From assembly GCF_008933955.1 (NCBI RefSeq), contig NZ_WBXO01000010.1, positions 1 to 64,000 on the forward strand: a DNA stretch of 64,000 nucleotides, read 5' to 3'. Numbering within the stretch: the stretch's first letter is position 1; every line of letters begins with the position of its first letter. This DNA comes from Heliorestis acidaminivorans. Its GTDB lineage: Bacteria; Bacillota; Desulfitobacteriia; Heliobacteriales; Heliobacteriaceae. Positions 1-7,621 of this stretch are shown here, in pieces. The position numbers and the translations under genes were made by a program. The notes beneath the pieces are model-generated. The model was not told the origin of the DNA and did not search any database. It saw nothing but the letters and a program-made list of their open reading frames with translations.

Positions 1-2
1 GA

Positions 3-39
3 CCGGAGGAAGAAACCCCTCCGGTTTTTCTTCCTCCGG
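3..39. terminator. Overlapping alternative hairpins
   Basis: CCGGAGG (3-9) can pair with CCTCCGG (18-24), followed by five T: a rho-independent terminator on the + strand. The longer arm 3-14 also pairs perfectly with 28-39 (12 bp), so the two folds exclude each other. The gene it would terminate lies outside the window. Confidence 0.6.
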
Positions 40-40
40 A

Positions 41-98
41 AAAAGGGTACGTCCCTCACACAATTCAGACACAATTACGAACATTCAGAAAACTTAAC
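41..98 (+). repeat. REP-like dispersed repeat, copy 1
   Basis: This ~58-bp unit starts with the palindromic core AGGGTACGTCCCT (44-56) and an ACACAATTCAG segment. A closely similar copy lies at 5478-5534. It sits between two CCGGAGG hairpins and just upstream of a REP-associated transposase, which suggests it is a substrate of that enzyme family. The assignment to the transposase is inference. Confidence 0.6.
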
Positions 99-120
99 AA
101 CCTTAAGCCCAAACACCCAG

Positions 121-152
121 GCCGGAGGACATCAGTTCCTCCGGCTTTTTTT
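121..152 (+). terminator. Rho-independent terminator
   Basis: GCCGGAGGA (121-129) pairs with TCCTCCGGC (137-145) around a 7-nt loop and is followed by seven T. It shares its stem core with the hairpin at 3-24, so the two may be copies of one element. Confidence 0.75.
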
Positions 153-329
153 AGGCAAGGTCACGACACCTGGACAATTTTAGTATAGTTAATTGTATTT
201 AAGGAAACCGACAACGACTGTCAATAAGCAGAAAAGAGAAATAAATACCCCAATCAAAGAAGGAATTTACGTACAAAACGTAGAAGAAAAAACAAAATTA
301 GCCAAAGGTACTCAAAAAAGGTGATTCTT

Positions 330-950
330 ATGCCGAGAAAACCTCGAATTTGGTATCCCGGTGCAGTGTACCACATCATGAGTCGCGGCAATCATCGCCA
401 TAAAATCTTTCGCGATGATGAAGACCGGCAAGTATATCTCGCCATGATCCGACAAGTCATGGATATCTTACCTTTTAAGCTCATCTCTTATTGCTTAATG
501 ACCAATCACGTGCATCTTCAGCTAGAAACATTAGAAACTCCACCAGGGCCCATCATGAAAAGAATACATATGAAGTACGCCATCTTTTTCAACAAAAAAT
601 ACCGCTTTGTTGGTCAACTTATGCAAGGTCGCTTCCGCTCTGAAATTATCGACACAGACCGCTATATGCTAGAAATCAGCCGGTACATCCACTTGAATCC
701 CGTAAAAGCCAAGATGGTAGATCATCCCGATGACTACCCCTGGAGCAGTTTTGGGGAATACATGGAGAGACGACCTTACGCACTATCTACACCAGAGCGA
801 ATTCTCGCTTACTTTTCCGAACCGACGATTGTAAGATACAGGCACTATGTTGAAGTAGCCATCGATGGCCAAACAGAAAGCAAGGTTCCTGCAACATTGC
901 TTCTTGATGGCGACGAGGAAGGGGAAGAGGACGATGACAACGGTTCTTAA
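330..950 (+). CDS. REP-associated tyrosine transposase (RAYT, Y1_Tnp)
   Basis: A 206-residue TnpA_REP/IS200-like single-strand transposase. It carries the HUH motif N-H-V-H at residues 59-62, and the usual RYIHLNPVKA block containing the likely catalytic Tyr119. Enzymes of this family cut and join REP hairpins in single-stranded DNA. ATG 330 is chosen because AAGGTGA lies 5 nt upstream; a GTG at 321 would overlap that ribosome site. The gene overlaps comM by 17 bp. Its last residues are a run of Glu and Asp encoded by the purine-rich Shine-Dalgarno region of comM, so the C-terminus probably adapted to, or was captured by, that junction. REP-like repeats lie upstream (41-98) and at 5.3-5.5 kb. 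Confidence 0.9.
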   Translation: MPRKPRIWYPGAVYHIMSRGNHRHKIFRDDEDRQVYLAMIRQVMDILPFKLISYCLMTNHVHLQLETLETPPGPIMKRIHMKYAIFFNKKYRFVGQLMQGRFRSEIIDTDRYMLEISRYIHLNPVKAKMVDHPDDYPWSSFGEYMERRPYALSTPERILAYFSEPTIVRYRHYVEVAIDGQTESKVPATLLLDGDEEGEEDDDNGS

Positions 951-2472
951 ATCCTTTGCCATCAATGGTATCGATGGATACCAGGTAGAAGTAGAAATAT
1001 CGACTTTAACAGGACAACCATCTATGGCCATTGTTGGTTTAGGAGATACAGCCGTCAAAGAAGCCAAACAACGGATAGAATCGGCACTCATCACTGCGGG
1101 CTACGAATTTCCCAAAATGAAGATTGTCATCAACCTAGCGCCAGGTGACATCAAAAAAAGTGGCACCCACTTTGATTTGCCCATGGCCGTTGGCTTGCTC
1201 AATGCATCGAAGCAGATCCAATTAGATGATCTACAACGCAATAACTATGCTTTTCTCGGAGAACTCTCGCTAAACGGCCAGATTCGCCCCGTCAAAGGTG
1301 TACTTCCTATGGCGATCAAAGCACGCCAGACCGGACTAACACACCTGATTGTACCAACAGGAAATATTCGAGAAGCGCAACTTGTAGAAGGCTTAGAAGT
1401 GCTAGGTTTTTCTCGACTCGAGCGTCTTGTAGAGTACATACAGGGAAAAGGCAGAGCCGACCCTATACCACCTGAGGAAGAAGCAATCAAACCCTTTAAG
1501 ACCATAGATTTTCGAGACGTTCTTGGACAAGAACTTTTAATCGAATCCATCGTCTTAGCTTCTGCCGGTGGACACAACATGCTTATGAGCGGCACCCCAG
1601 GTTGTGGCAAATCTATGATCGCCAAACGTATTCCCACCATCTTACCGGAACTTAGCCGTGAAGAAGCCCTAGAAGTAACCAAAATCTACAGCGTTGCCGG
1701 TTTCTTATACCAGCAAGATCGCCTGATCACAGAACGTCCTTTTCGTTCACCTCACCACAATGCCTCTCTCAACGCCCTTGTTGGCGGAGGTAGCCCCGTC
1801 GTGCCTGGTGAAATATCCTTGGCCCATCACGGTGTCCTTTTTCTCGACGAAATCGCCGAATATAGCAAAAAGACTCTCGATGCCATGCGCCAACCGATCG
1901 AAGACAAAAAGGTAACCATCGCTCGTGTCCGCCATAGCGTTACCTACCCGTGCAACTTTATGCTTGTGGCAGCCATGAACCCCTGTCCCTGTGGTTACTT
2001 CGGCCAAGGACGTTGCCGCTGTAGCGACTATGAAGTTCTCAAGTATCGCCAAAAGATATCAGGCCCCATACTCGATCGCATTGATATCCAAAAAAATGTT
2101 CGTCCCGTCAACATCACCCGCCTAAGCCCTGAAGACATAGGGCGATCTTCCGAAGAACTTCGACAGCGAGTACAAGAAGCAAGAAAAAAACAACAAGAAC
2201 GCTTCGCCCACCTAACCGGTATCAACTGCAATGCCCAAATGAACGAAGCTATGGTCAAAGAGTTTTGCCCCTTACAGCGTGATAGTCTCGAAATACTCCA
2301 ACTGGCCCATCAACAATTCGAATTTAGCGCAAGGACTTATCACAAACTGCTCAAGATAGCACGCACAAGCGCTGACTTAGATGGTGCCAAAACAATCGAA
2401 CAATCCCACATACTCACAGCCTTATCATGTCGAGAAATGGACAAAGAACAGTCCAAACTACTGGTGGTGTAA
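934..2472 (+). CDS. comM: ComM/YifB-family Mg-chelatase-like AAA+ ATPase
   Basis: A 512-residue protein with an N-terminal Lon-protease-like fold (FAINGIDGYQVEVE start), an AAA+ core with Walker A GTPGCGKS at about residues 220-227, and a C-terminal Mg_chelatase_C domain. ComM is a hexameric helicase that aids branch migration during natural transformation in Gram-negatives; its role in Firmicutes is less clear. ATG 934 begins the conserved MTTVLKSFAI N-terminus and follows a GGAAGGGGAAGAGG purine tract. The gene overlaps the RAYT gene by 17 bp and ends 2 bp before dprA, so the two competence-type genes form an operon. Length is normal and no lesion is visible. Confidence 0.93.
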   Translation: MTTVLKSFAINGIDGYQVEVEISTLTGQPSMAIVGLGDTAVKEAKQRIESALITAGYEFPKMKIVINLAPGDIKKSGTHFDLPMAVGLLNASKQIQLDDLQRNNYAFLGELSLNGQIRPVKGVLPMAIKARQTGLTHLIVPTGNIREAQLVEGLEVLGFSRLERLVEYIQGKGRADPIPPEEEAIKPFKTIDFRDVLGQELLIESIVLASAGGHNMLMSGTPGCGKSMIAKRIPTILPELSREEALEVTKIYSVAGFLYQQDRLITERPFRSPHHNASLNALVGGGSPVVPGEISLAHHGVLFLDEIAEYSKKTLDAMRQPIEDKKVTIARVRHSVTYPCNFMLVAAMNPCPCGYFGQGRCRCSDYEVLKYRQKISGPILDRIDIQKNVRPVNITRLSPEDIGRSSEELRQRVQEARKKQQERFAHLTGINCNAQMNEAMVKEFCPLQRDSLEILQLAHQQFEFSARTYHKLLKIARTSADLDGAKTIEQSHILTALSCREMDKEQSKLLVV

Positions 2473-2474
2473 AA

Positions 2475-2920
2475 ATGCTTACCTATTGGATTGCTTTAAG
2501 CCAAATCCATGGCGTTGGACCCGTTAATCAAAAGAAACTGCTCAAGCACTTTCAGCACCCAGAAGCCATTTTTCATGCTACAAAAGAGGCGCTCAACGAA
2601 TCGGGCATCAATCCGACCATTTGCAAGGCCGTCATAGAAGCACAAACATCAGAACACATAAAAAAAGCAGAAAAACTCTACGAGCAGACACTTCAGAAAG
2701 AGATAAATATCCTAACTATCAATGCGCCGCTCTATCCAGAAGTGGCAAAAGAATATAAGGAAGCACCGATTTTGCTTTATTATCGGGGTACTCTCACCAA
2801 TGAACTGCCTGGAATCGCCATCAACTAAACCTACCTCTTCCAGAAACCACAACCCAGCTAACCCTGCTAGAACTAACAGGCCTTGTTACGAACAAAGGAG
2901 GCTACTGGAGAAGCAAGTGA
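2475..2920 (+). pseudogene. dprA: dprA remnant with internal deletion
   Basis: The frame from ATG 2475 encodes a normal DprA N-terminal region (LSQIHGVGPVNQKKLLKHF and on to ILLYYRGTL...GIAI), then stops at 2826-2828. In another frame, 2828-2920 reads NLPLPETTTQLTLLELTGLV and ends GGYWRSK-stop, which matches the C-terminal winged-helix tail of DprA. The Rossmann-like catalytic core that should lie between is absent, roughly 550-650 bp by family length. This is therefore an internal deletion with a frame change, not a simple truncation. DprA loads RecA on incoming DNA during transformation, so natural transformation is probably impaired unless another copy exists. The gene follows comM by 2 bp. 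Confidence 0.85.
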
Positions 2921-3353
2921 TTAATTATCGGAAAATTCAGACAAGAAAAAATCAATTTCATGCCCTCCTCGTACACTGCCTAATTGATATTATTGGACGA
3001 TGAGCAGATGGAAAAATACAAAGAGCCTTATAGGTAAAAAACTTTATCTGCCTATCCGTCTAATGAAAAAGTACTTCCTCATGATTGATAGAAGTATCTT
3101 CGGTGTGTCGAAGCATGTCGTAATATATTTGAAGGAAATATTGAATTTTGGTCGAAAATTATATACCAATATTAAGATATAATAACTAGCATGGCATAAA
3201 ATGTATTCTTATAAGTAAAGACTGGGATTTAGTCAGATATCTACATATTTACCGGAGAGGCTCTTTTGTTTTTTGATTCTTAAACGCTAGTGAGATGAAT
3301 TATTACAGGAACTTCCACTCCAGAAACAAAACTACGCATAAAAACCAGATAAA
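2921..3353. other. Non-coding or decayed stretch
   Basis: This AT-rich gap between the dprA remnant and the three-gene island holds no convincing gene. Short open frames occur: one ends ILLDDEQMEKYKEPYR-stop near 3042, and another near 3085-3165 reads KYLRCVEACRNIFEGNIEFW. Both are broken by stops, so this may be decayed coding DNA that I do not recognise. Confidence 0.4.
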
Positions 3354-3362
3354 TGGTATAAA
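3354..3362 (+). promoter_or_regulatory. Extended -10 promoter element
   Basis: TGGTATAAA matches an extended -10 (TGnTATAAT), about 60 nt before the first gene of the three-gene island. No good -35 is seen. The same TGnTATAAT form recurs upstream of several genes in this window. Confidence 0.45.
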
Positions 3363-3424
3363 ATGGTTTTTAGATAGTGGTTATTGTTAGGAGGTAGTTA
3401 TCTGTGCTAACGGGAGGTTTTTTA

Positions 3425-3991
3425 ATGAAGAATATTAAAGTAAATAAACCAGTACTCTCGATTGATAACTACAATAGTAATAAAAGTCTGAAATCTGATA
3501 CAAACCATGTTATGAGGTTAGAGAGTCAGTTGAATGCTTTTTCAACTCTGCTTTTTCGTATGCTAGATAAAGTAAAATTAGGTATTTTAACTATTAATGA
3601 AATATCAACCGATGTTCCTGTCAATGAACTAATTGAAGAAGTGTATAGAATTGAGTGTTGGTTAGGACGTAGTGGTATGTCAATCTTACGAAAAACTATC
3701 GAACGAGTGAAATCCAATGCACTTAATCATATACAATTAGAACACTTAAGAGAATTAGTAAAGAACCAAGAAAAAATCGCCTTAACCTTAATGAGTAGCG
3801 ACATTAACAATGATAATTTAGAAACATTATTGAAGTACGTTTATGAAGCTTTGGTTTACATTGAGTTTGATTTCCAACTCAGTGGCTTTTTTATTGGAGA
3901 ACAAATAGAAACAAGGCTACCTATTGATAATAAAGAGTACAAAATGCATATCCTTTATGATGTTAACAAGCCACGAATAAAGATAGCTTAA
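3425..3991 (+). CDS. Unknown helical protein, first gene of SecB-like/nuclease cassette
   Basis: A 188-residue soluble, mostly helical, AT-rich gene product that I do not recognise. There is no signal peptide or membrane segment. The ATG at 3425 has GGGAGG 7 nt upstream; an in-frame GTG at 3404 with its own GGAGG is a possible alternative start giving 195 residues. It lies 2 bp before a cluster of starts for the SecB-like gene, so the two are probably translationally linked. In known toxin-antitoxin-chaperone operons one gene encodes an antitoxin that is unstable without its SecB-like chaperone. This protein could fill that role, but nothing in its sequence proves it. Confidence 0.7.
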   Translation: MKNIKVNKPVLSIDNYNSNKSLKSDTNHVMRLESQLNAFSTLLFRMLDKVKLGILTINEISTDVPVNELIEEVYRIECWLGRSGMSILRKTIERVKSNALNHIQLEHLRELVKNQEKIALTLMSSDINNDNLETLLKYVYEALVYIEFDFQLSGFFIGEQIETRLPIDNKEYKMHILYDVNKPRIKIA

Positions 3992-4002
3992 GGATGACTA
4001 CT

Positions 4003-4491
4003 ATGGATAATAAAGAAAAGTACAGTCAATTGATTTCAATGATAGAACTAAAAAATATTGAACTAATTAGTTTAAATTGTAATCAAAATCCTGCTTTTAA
4101 TCATAAGGGGAGTAAACCTATTGATGCCGCGATCAAGTATAATACAAAAGAAGTCATTCAATCAGGCATAGAACTAATATTTCCATTTTGTTTGTCATTG
4201 GCAACATTCAGCAATGAGAATAACTCAGGGGAAAAGGACTACGATCTGATTGATTCTAAAGACAAGCTTTTTGATATTAGTCTTGAACTTTACTTGAATT
4301 ATTATATTGAAGTTACAGATAACTCCACGCTGGATTTAAGTAATTTCTTAGAAGAAATTAATGAATTTGCAAATAAAAACGTAATAATAAATGCTTGGCC
4401 ATATGCTAGAGAGATTGTGAGCAATGTAACTACCCGTATGGGTTTCCCTCCCTTGCTGTTACCTCCTTACAAAGCAATGCCAAAGTATTAG
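4003..4491 (+). CDS. SecB-like chaperone
   Basis: A 162-residue protein. Its C-terminal third, FANKNVIINAWPYAREIVSN (about 122-141) followed by TTRMGFPPLLLPP, matches the hallmark end of the SecB fold (normally N-A-x-x-P-Y-A-R-E ... G-x-F-P-x-L-x-L-P). SecB holds unfolded clients. In Gram-positives, which lack the general SecB export pathway, solitary SecB-like proteins are known mainly from toxin-antitoxin-chaperone modules. ATG 4003 is preferred over ATG 3994 because TTAAGGA lies 8-9 nt upstream of it, whereas 3994 directly abuts that site. It lies between an unknown protein gene and a nuclease-like gene with tight spacing on both sides, so its client is probably one of these two. Confidence 0.75.
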   Translation: MDNKEKYSQLISMIELKNIELISLNCNQNPAFNHKGSKPIDAAIKYNTKEVIQSGIELIFPFCLSLATFSNENNSGEKDYDLIDSKDKLFDISLELYLNYYIEVTDNSTLDLSNFLEEINEFANKNVIINAWPYAREIVSNVTTRMGFPPLLLPPYKAMPKY

Positions 4492-4501
4492 GTGAGATGA
4501 T

Positions 4502-5224
4502 ATGCCGTTGTCTTTTAATAATTGTAGTGGTTTAAGTAATGATTCTCTTGTTAATGATATTTACAATGAAATTATTAGCAATGTGAAGTTGTTTCCTTAC
4601 ATAGCAAGAATATTTTGTTTGTATAAAAACAATAATAACGCAAATACCCAGGTATTTGAAAAAATACTAGATAACCCAAATCTAAGTTTAAATGCTACTT
4701 ATAAAGACAAGATAATAAATATTCTTAGCGAAATATATAATCATCCTAAATTCAGTGATATACGATCAGGTATCCTAGAAAAAGTAATTCATGGTTTAGG
4801 TCCATTCAAAAACACGGATTGTCACTATGATGTCTATATTGAGCCAAGTATTTTAGATAATGGATATGTTGTTGGCGAATCGAATTGTAAGTGTGATATT
4901 GTCTATCACACTAGCGATGATATGCCAATAGAATTTATTGAATGCAAATCAAATATAACCAATTTTATTCCAAGAACCTTGCCATTTGACGATGAAAGGG
5001 TGAAACAAAGTACAAAAAATAAGGTCCACTACTTAGATAAAGCTTATAATTATTTAACCAATAATTACGTTACTCCGACTATTTTATTTGCGTGCTATAA
5101 TGCAGAGCATGCTTTGGAATTAGAAAATGTACATCATAATTGGGGCTTTCCTTATATAGATTTCTTGGGTTCACAAGAGATCTTTTATAAGCTATCGCAA
5201 TATAACCCTGTAATTCGTGGGTGA
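4502..5224 (+). CDS. PD-(D/E)XK nuclease-like protein
   Basis: A 240-residue protein. The arrangement Glu93 in a helix, CDIVYH (Asp132) and IEFIECKSN (Glu147-x-Lys149) fits the D...E-x-K catalytic core of the PD-(D/E)XK nuclease superfamily, here with ECK as the E-x-K element. AGGTGAG lies 5 nt before ATG 4502, and the gene begins 10 bp after the SecB-like gene. As the only likely enzyme of the operon it is the candidate toxin or effector. No target-recognition domain or methyltransferase is nearby, so a classical restriction system is unlikely. Base composition is clearly more AT-rich than comM, consistent with horizontal gain. Confidence 0.65.
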   Translation: MPLSFNNCSGLSNDSLVNDIYNEIISNVKLFPYIARIFCLYKNNNNANTQVFEKILDNPNLSLNATYKDKIINILSEIYNHPKFSDIRSGILEKVIHGLGPFKNTDCHYDVYIEPSILDNGYVVGESNCKCDIVYHTSDDMPIEFIECKSNITNFIPRTLPFDDERVKQSTKNKVHYLDKAYNYLTNNYVTPTILFACYNAEHALELENVHHNWGFPYIDFLGSQEIFYKLSQYNPVIRG

Positions 5225-5258
5225 CTGAATTATCATGGAAAGTACAGAAATATAATAT

Positions 5259-5298
5259 TCTAAGCGGCTTTTGTCCTATATCTTTGGGGCTGAGGCCG
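5259..5298 (+). terminator. Probable terminator of the three-gene island
   Basis: AAGCGGC near 5261 can pair with GCCGTTT near 5296 (one G-T pair), followed by a run of T. The stem has internal mismatches. Confidence 0.45.
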
Positions 5299-5308
5299 TT
5301 TTTTTGAA

Positions 5309-5340
5309 GTCGGAATGGAGTCGGAATGGGGTCTGACCCC
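5309..5340. repeat. Palindromic REP-like motif
   Basis: GGGGTCTGACCCC (5328-5340) is a near-perfect palindrome preceded by two tandem copies of a GTCGGAATGG-type unit. Such GGGGTCTGACCCC hairpins are typical of RAYT-linked repeats. No second copy is seen in this window. Confidence 0.5.
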
Positions 5341-5477
5341 GCGAAAACTGAAGCGCTAGCGTGAACCAGCGAGACTGTACGGGTGCACCTACCTTGTGTC
5401 AACTTTCCCCTCCATGGTATCATTCTTAAAGAAAACAAGGAAAAAGGCGGAGACTATGCCGGCCAGCCTCCCTCCAG

Positions 5478-5534
5478 CAAGGGTACGTCCCTTACACAAT
5501 TCAGAAACAATTATGAATGTTCAGAAAAATTAAG
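5478..5534 (+). repeat. REP-like dispersed repeat, copy 2
   Basis: The AAGGGTACGTCCCT core and the following ACACAATTCAG...GTTCAGAAAAATTAA segment match the copy at 41-98, with a handful of substitutions. The two copies bracket the RAYT gene, comM, the dprA remnant and the three-gene island. The 5225-5739 gap holds only repeats and terminator-like hairpins. Confidence 0.6.
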
Positions 5535-5553
5535 AATATATTATAAAAATGAG

Positions 5554-5605
5554 AGACCTCTCACAAGGATCATCCAAAGCGATGAACCTCCTGAGAGGTC
5601 TTTTT
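5554..5605 (+). terminator. Terminator-like hairpin with long loop
   Basis: AGACCTCTCA (5554-5563) pairs with TGAGAGGTCT (5592-5601), then TTTTT. The outer stem resembles the AGACC...GGTCT hairpins at 15.2, 16.1 and 17.1 kb, so it may be a diverged member of that family. Confidence 0.55.
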
Positions 5606-5739
5606 CTGTTTCAAACACTTCCAAGGCAGAAAAGAAGTTCTCAGCAATACCCATATCAACAGCATTCTTTCTATAACCCATAAATCAGCATAAAAGCATC
5701 TCATCACTCTCATACTAAAAAAAAGAAAGAGGAGGGTCT

Positions 5740-5904
5740 ATGAAAAAAAGTAAAACACTGTTATACATTATAGCACTAAGCCTTTTGCTTACATTAGGAA
5801 CTGCTTGTACAACTGCTCCAGCACCACCAGATGAGCAAGCACCAGGACTTCAAGACCCTATTCCAGATCCACCTAATCAAGATCAGAATCAAGAACAAGA
5901 ATAG
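5740..5904 (+). CDS. Small secreted lipoprotein, 54 residues
   Basis: The frame from ATG 5740 begins MKKSKTLLYIIALSLLLTLG and continues TACTTAPAPP, then a Pro/Gln/Glu/Asp-rich tail ending QNQEQE. The N-terminus is a signal peptide with a lipobox-like LGTAC, although Gly at -3 is unusual, so lipid attachment to that Cys is likely but not certain. A strong AAAGAGGAGGG ribosome site lies 3 nt upstream of the start, and a perfect terminator follows at 5938. The mature part is only about 30 residues and is probably unstructured. No function can be assigned. It has its own ribosome site and terminator, so it is a real if tiny gene. Confidence 0.7.
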   Translation: MKKSKTLLYIIALSLLLTLGTACTTAPAPPDEQAPGLQDPIPDPPNQDQNQEQE

Positions 5905-5937
5905 CCAAGTGGGAAGCACCCTCAACAACGCAAAAAG

Positions 5938-5983
5938 CATCCCTCACCGTTCGTAAGCCTCTACGAACGGTGAGGGATGTTTT
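5938..5983. terminator. Bidirectional terminator, 18-bp perfect stem
   Basis: Positions 5938-5955 pair perfectly with 5962-5979 around a 6-nt loop. T-runs lie on the + side (5980-5983) and on the - side (complement of 5932-5936). It serves the small lipoprotein gene and the convergent cyclase gene. Confidence 0.85.
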
Positions 5984-5999
5984 ATTACTATAAGCCAGC

Positions 6000-7562
6000 T
6001 TAGTTTTTTCTACAGGAGATCATCATAGCGCTTTCCACGCGATTGCGACCTCTGGCTTTGGCTTCATACAGCGCCTGATCGGCTTGGGCGATGAGGACGT
6101 CAAGGCTTTCTTGACCTACCGCTTCCACACCTGATACACCAAAGCTAGAAGTAACCTTGATCAGTACACCTTCCGTAGTGACCTCCATCGCTTCTAGGGC
6201 TACACGCAATTTTTCCGCTACGGCCATAGTTTTCTGAGGAGTCACGTCGGCCAACAAGATCACAAATTCTTCACCGCCAAAGCGAGCGAAAAGGTCACAA
6301 GCACGGATGTTTTTCTTTACGACTTCAGCAACTTTTTGCAAGACCACGTCACCAGCCTGGTGACCGTATGTATCATTCACTCGCTTAAAATGATCAATAT
6401 CAAACATAATGAGGGAAAGAGGCAATTTGTTGCGCTTTAAGCGCTCTAGTTCATGATTGCCATATTCAAAGAAAACGCGACGATTGTAGATACCTGTAAG
6501 CTCGTCGTGAGAAGCCATCCACTTAAACTCTTCCGTCACTGCAACTTGCTTCGTAATGTCACTAAGCACAATAATGCGGCCTATCTCTTCTCCTTTTTGA
6601 TTTGTTAGGGCAGAAAGCTTTAGATCGTAATAGTGAGGACGGTCTTTGACTTGGAAAGTGATCGTGCTATCTACGCCCTTATCTACAGCCTTGACTAGCT
6701 CTACTTGGTCTTGAAAGAGCTCATCTAGATTTTGACCTATCGCTTTTTTGTCAAGTTTTTGAAAAAAAGCCTTGGCCGCTGGATTATAGTCTAATATCTT
6801 CTGCTCCTTGTCCAATACAATGACAGCATCTTTGATACTTTCGAATACTTTATGATAGGCCAGTGGGATCAAGTCAAAAAATTGAAACTTAAAGATAGCT
6901 AACATAAAGAAAAAGTAGCTAATTACCAGAGCCAATGGTACAAGATCAATACCATAAGGAGCACCTACATAGATAAACATAGCGTAAGCCAAATAAGGCA
7001 ATAAAGAGGCTACGAACATTAGTTGGCCCAACTTTTTCACAGAACCTTTAGACTCCCGAGATAACTGATAGAACAGATGATTGCTAAGCAGAAAAGCAAT
7101 CGTAGTATAAATGAATTTCAGATAAAAAAGCGGACCATTATGAGCTTTAAATACATGAAAGTAGCCATTGTATTCCATGTAGACATGGTGGTAGAAAAGA
7201 TGATGCAAAGGGTTGGTGAATCTTCCTAGTAACAGCAACAAGGCCAGAGAAAAAAACAATTTTATGTAGAAGGGAGGAAAAGCTTTCTCTTTGCCGCAGT
7301 ATTGAAGGGCCAGCAGAAGCCAGAAAAAAGGAATGAATGTATTGACCGATTGAACAAGATTCCAAAAAAGCATTTCTGACAGCTCTGTACTGACCAGCTC
7401 CATGGCATTGCCAAAAAAATAAAAAAACGTTGCTAAGCATAAGAAGGAAAAAGCTTTGGCCGCTGATATTTCTTTTCTTCGATAAGAATATAAAGCCATA
7501 GCTAGGACGATGGCGGCAAAGATAAACAAAGTACCACTGAGCCAGTAGTGCAAGTTCTCCAT
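6000..7562 (-). CDS. 7TM-PAS-GGDEF diguanylate cyclase
   Basis: A 520-residue inner-membrane sensor. Residues ~1-230 hold seven hydrophobic segments of the histidine-kinase 7TM sensor type. A PAS domain (~235-345) follows, then a GGDEF domain with an intact GGEEF active site and an RACD inhibitory (I-site) motif five residues before it. It should make c-di-GMP from two GTP and be feedback inhibited. ATG 7562 is chosen because the best promoter -10 lies at 7593-7598, which rules out the upstream TTG 7604. The ribosome site is weak. It is a single gene facing a terminator shared with the small lipoprotein gene. The ligand sensed cannot be predicted. Confidence 0.88.
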   Translation of the reverse strand: MENLHYWLSGTLFIFAAIVLAMALYSYRRKEISAAKAFSFLCLATFFYFFGNAMELVSTELSEMLFWNLVQSVNTFIPFFWLLLALQYCGKEKAFPPFYIKLFFSLALLLLLGRFTNPLHHLFYHHVYMEYNGYFHVFKAHNGPLFYLKFIYTTIAFLLSNHLFYQLSRESKGSVKKLGQLMFVASLLPYLAYAMFIYVGAPYGIDLVPLALVISYFFFMLAIFKFQFFDLIPLAYHKVFESIKDAVIVLDKEQKILDYNPAAKAFFQKLDKKAIGQNLDELFQDQVELVKAVDKGVDSTITFQVKDRPHYYDLKLSALTNQKGEEIGRIIVLSDITKQVAVTEEFKWMASHDELTGIYNRRVFFEYGNHELERLKRNKLPLSLIMFDIDHFKRVNDTYGHQAGDVVLQKVAEVVKKNIRACDLFARFGGEEFVILLADVTPQKTMAVAEKLRVALEAMEVTTEGVLIKVTSSFGVSGVEAVGQESLDVLIAQADQALYEAKARGRNRVESAMMISCRKN

Positions 7563-7592
7563 TGCAACACATCCGCATCTTTTTTTGAGCTC

Positions 7593-7621
7593 ATCATACC
7601 ACAAGAAATAGTCCTAAACAA
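7593..7621 (-). promoter_or_regulatory. Promoter of the diguanylate cyclase gene
   Basis: On the - strand TTGTTT (7621-7616), a 17-nt spacer and TATGAT (7598-7593) form a good sigma-A promoter about 30 nt upstream of ATG 7562. Confidence 0.6.

Noticed and set aside
3000-3182. 60-codon open frame after the dprA remnant
   Set aside because: It has no ribosome site, no conservation that I recognise, and odd composition; more likely decayed DNA.
4502-5224. Classical type II restriction enzyme
   Set aside because: No methyltransferase gene is adjacent, and the SecB-like neighbour points to a different kind of module.
5383-5676. Open frame of 97 codons over REP-like repeats
   Set aside because: It spans the AGGGTACGTCCCT repeat and a terminator hairpin, with no ribosome site; not a gene.
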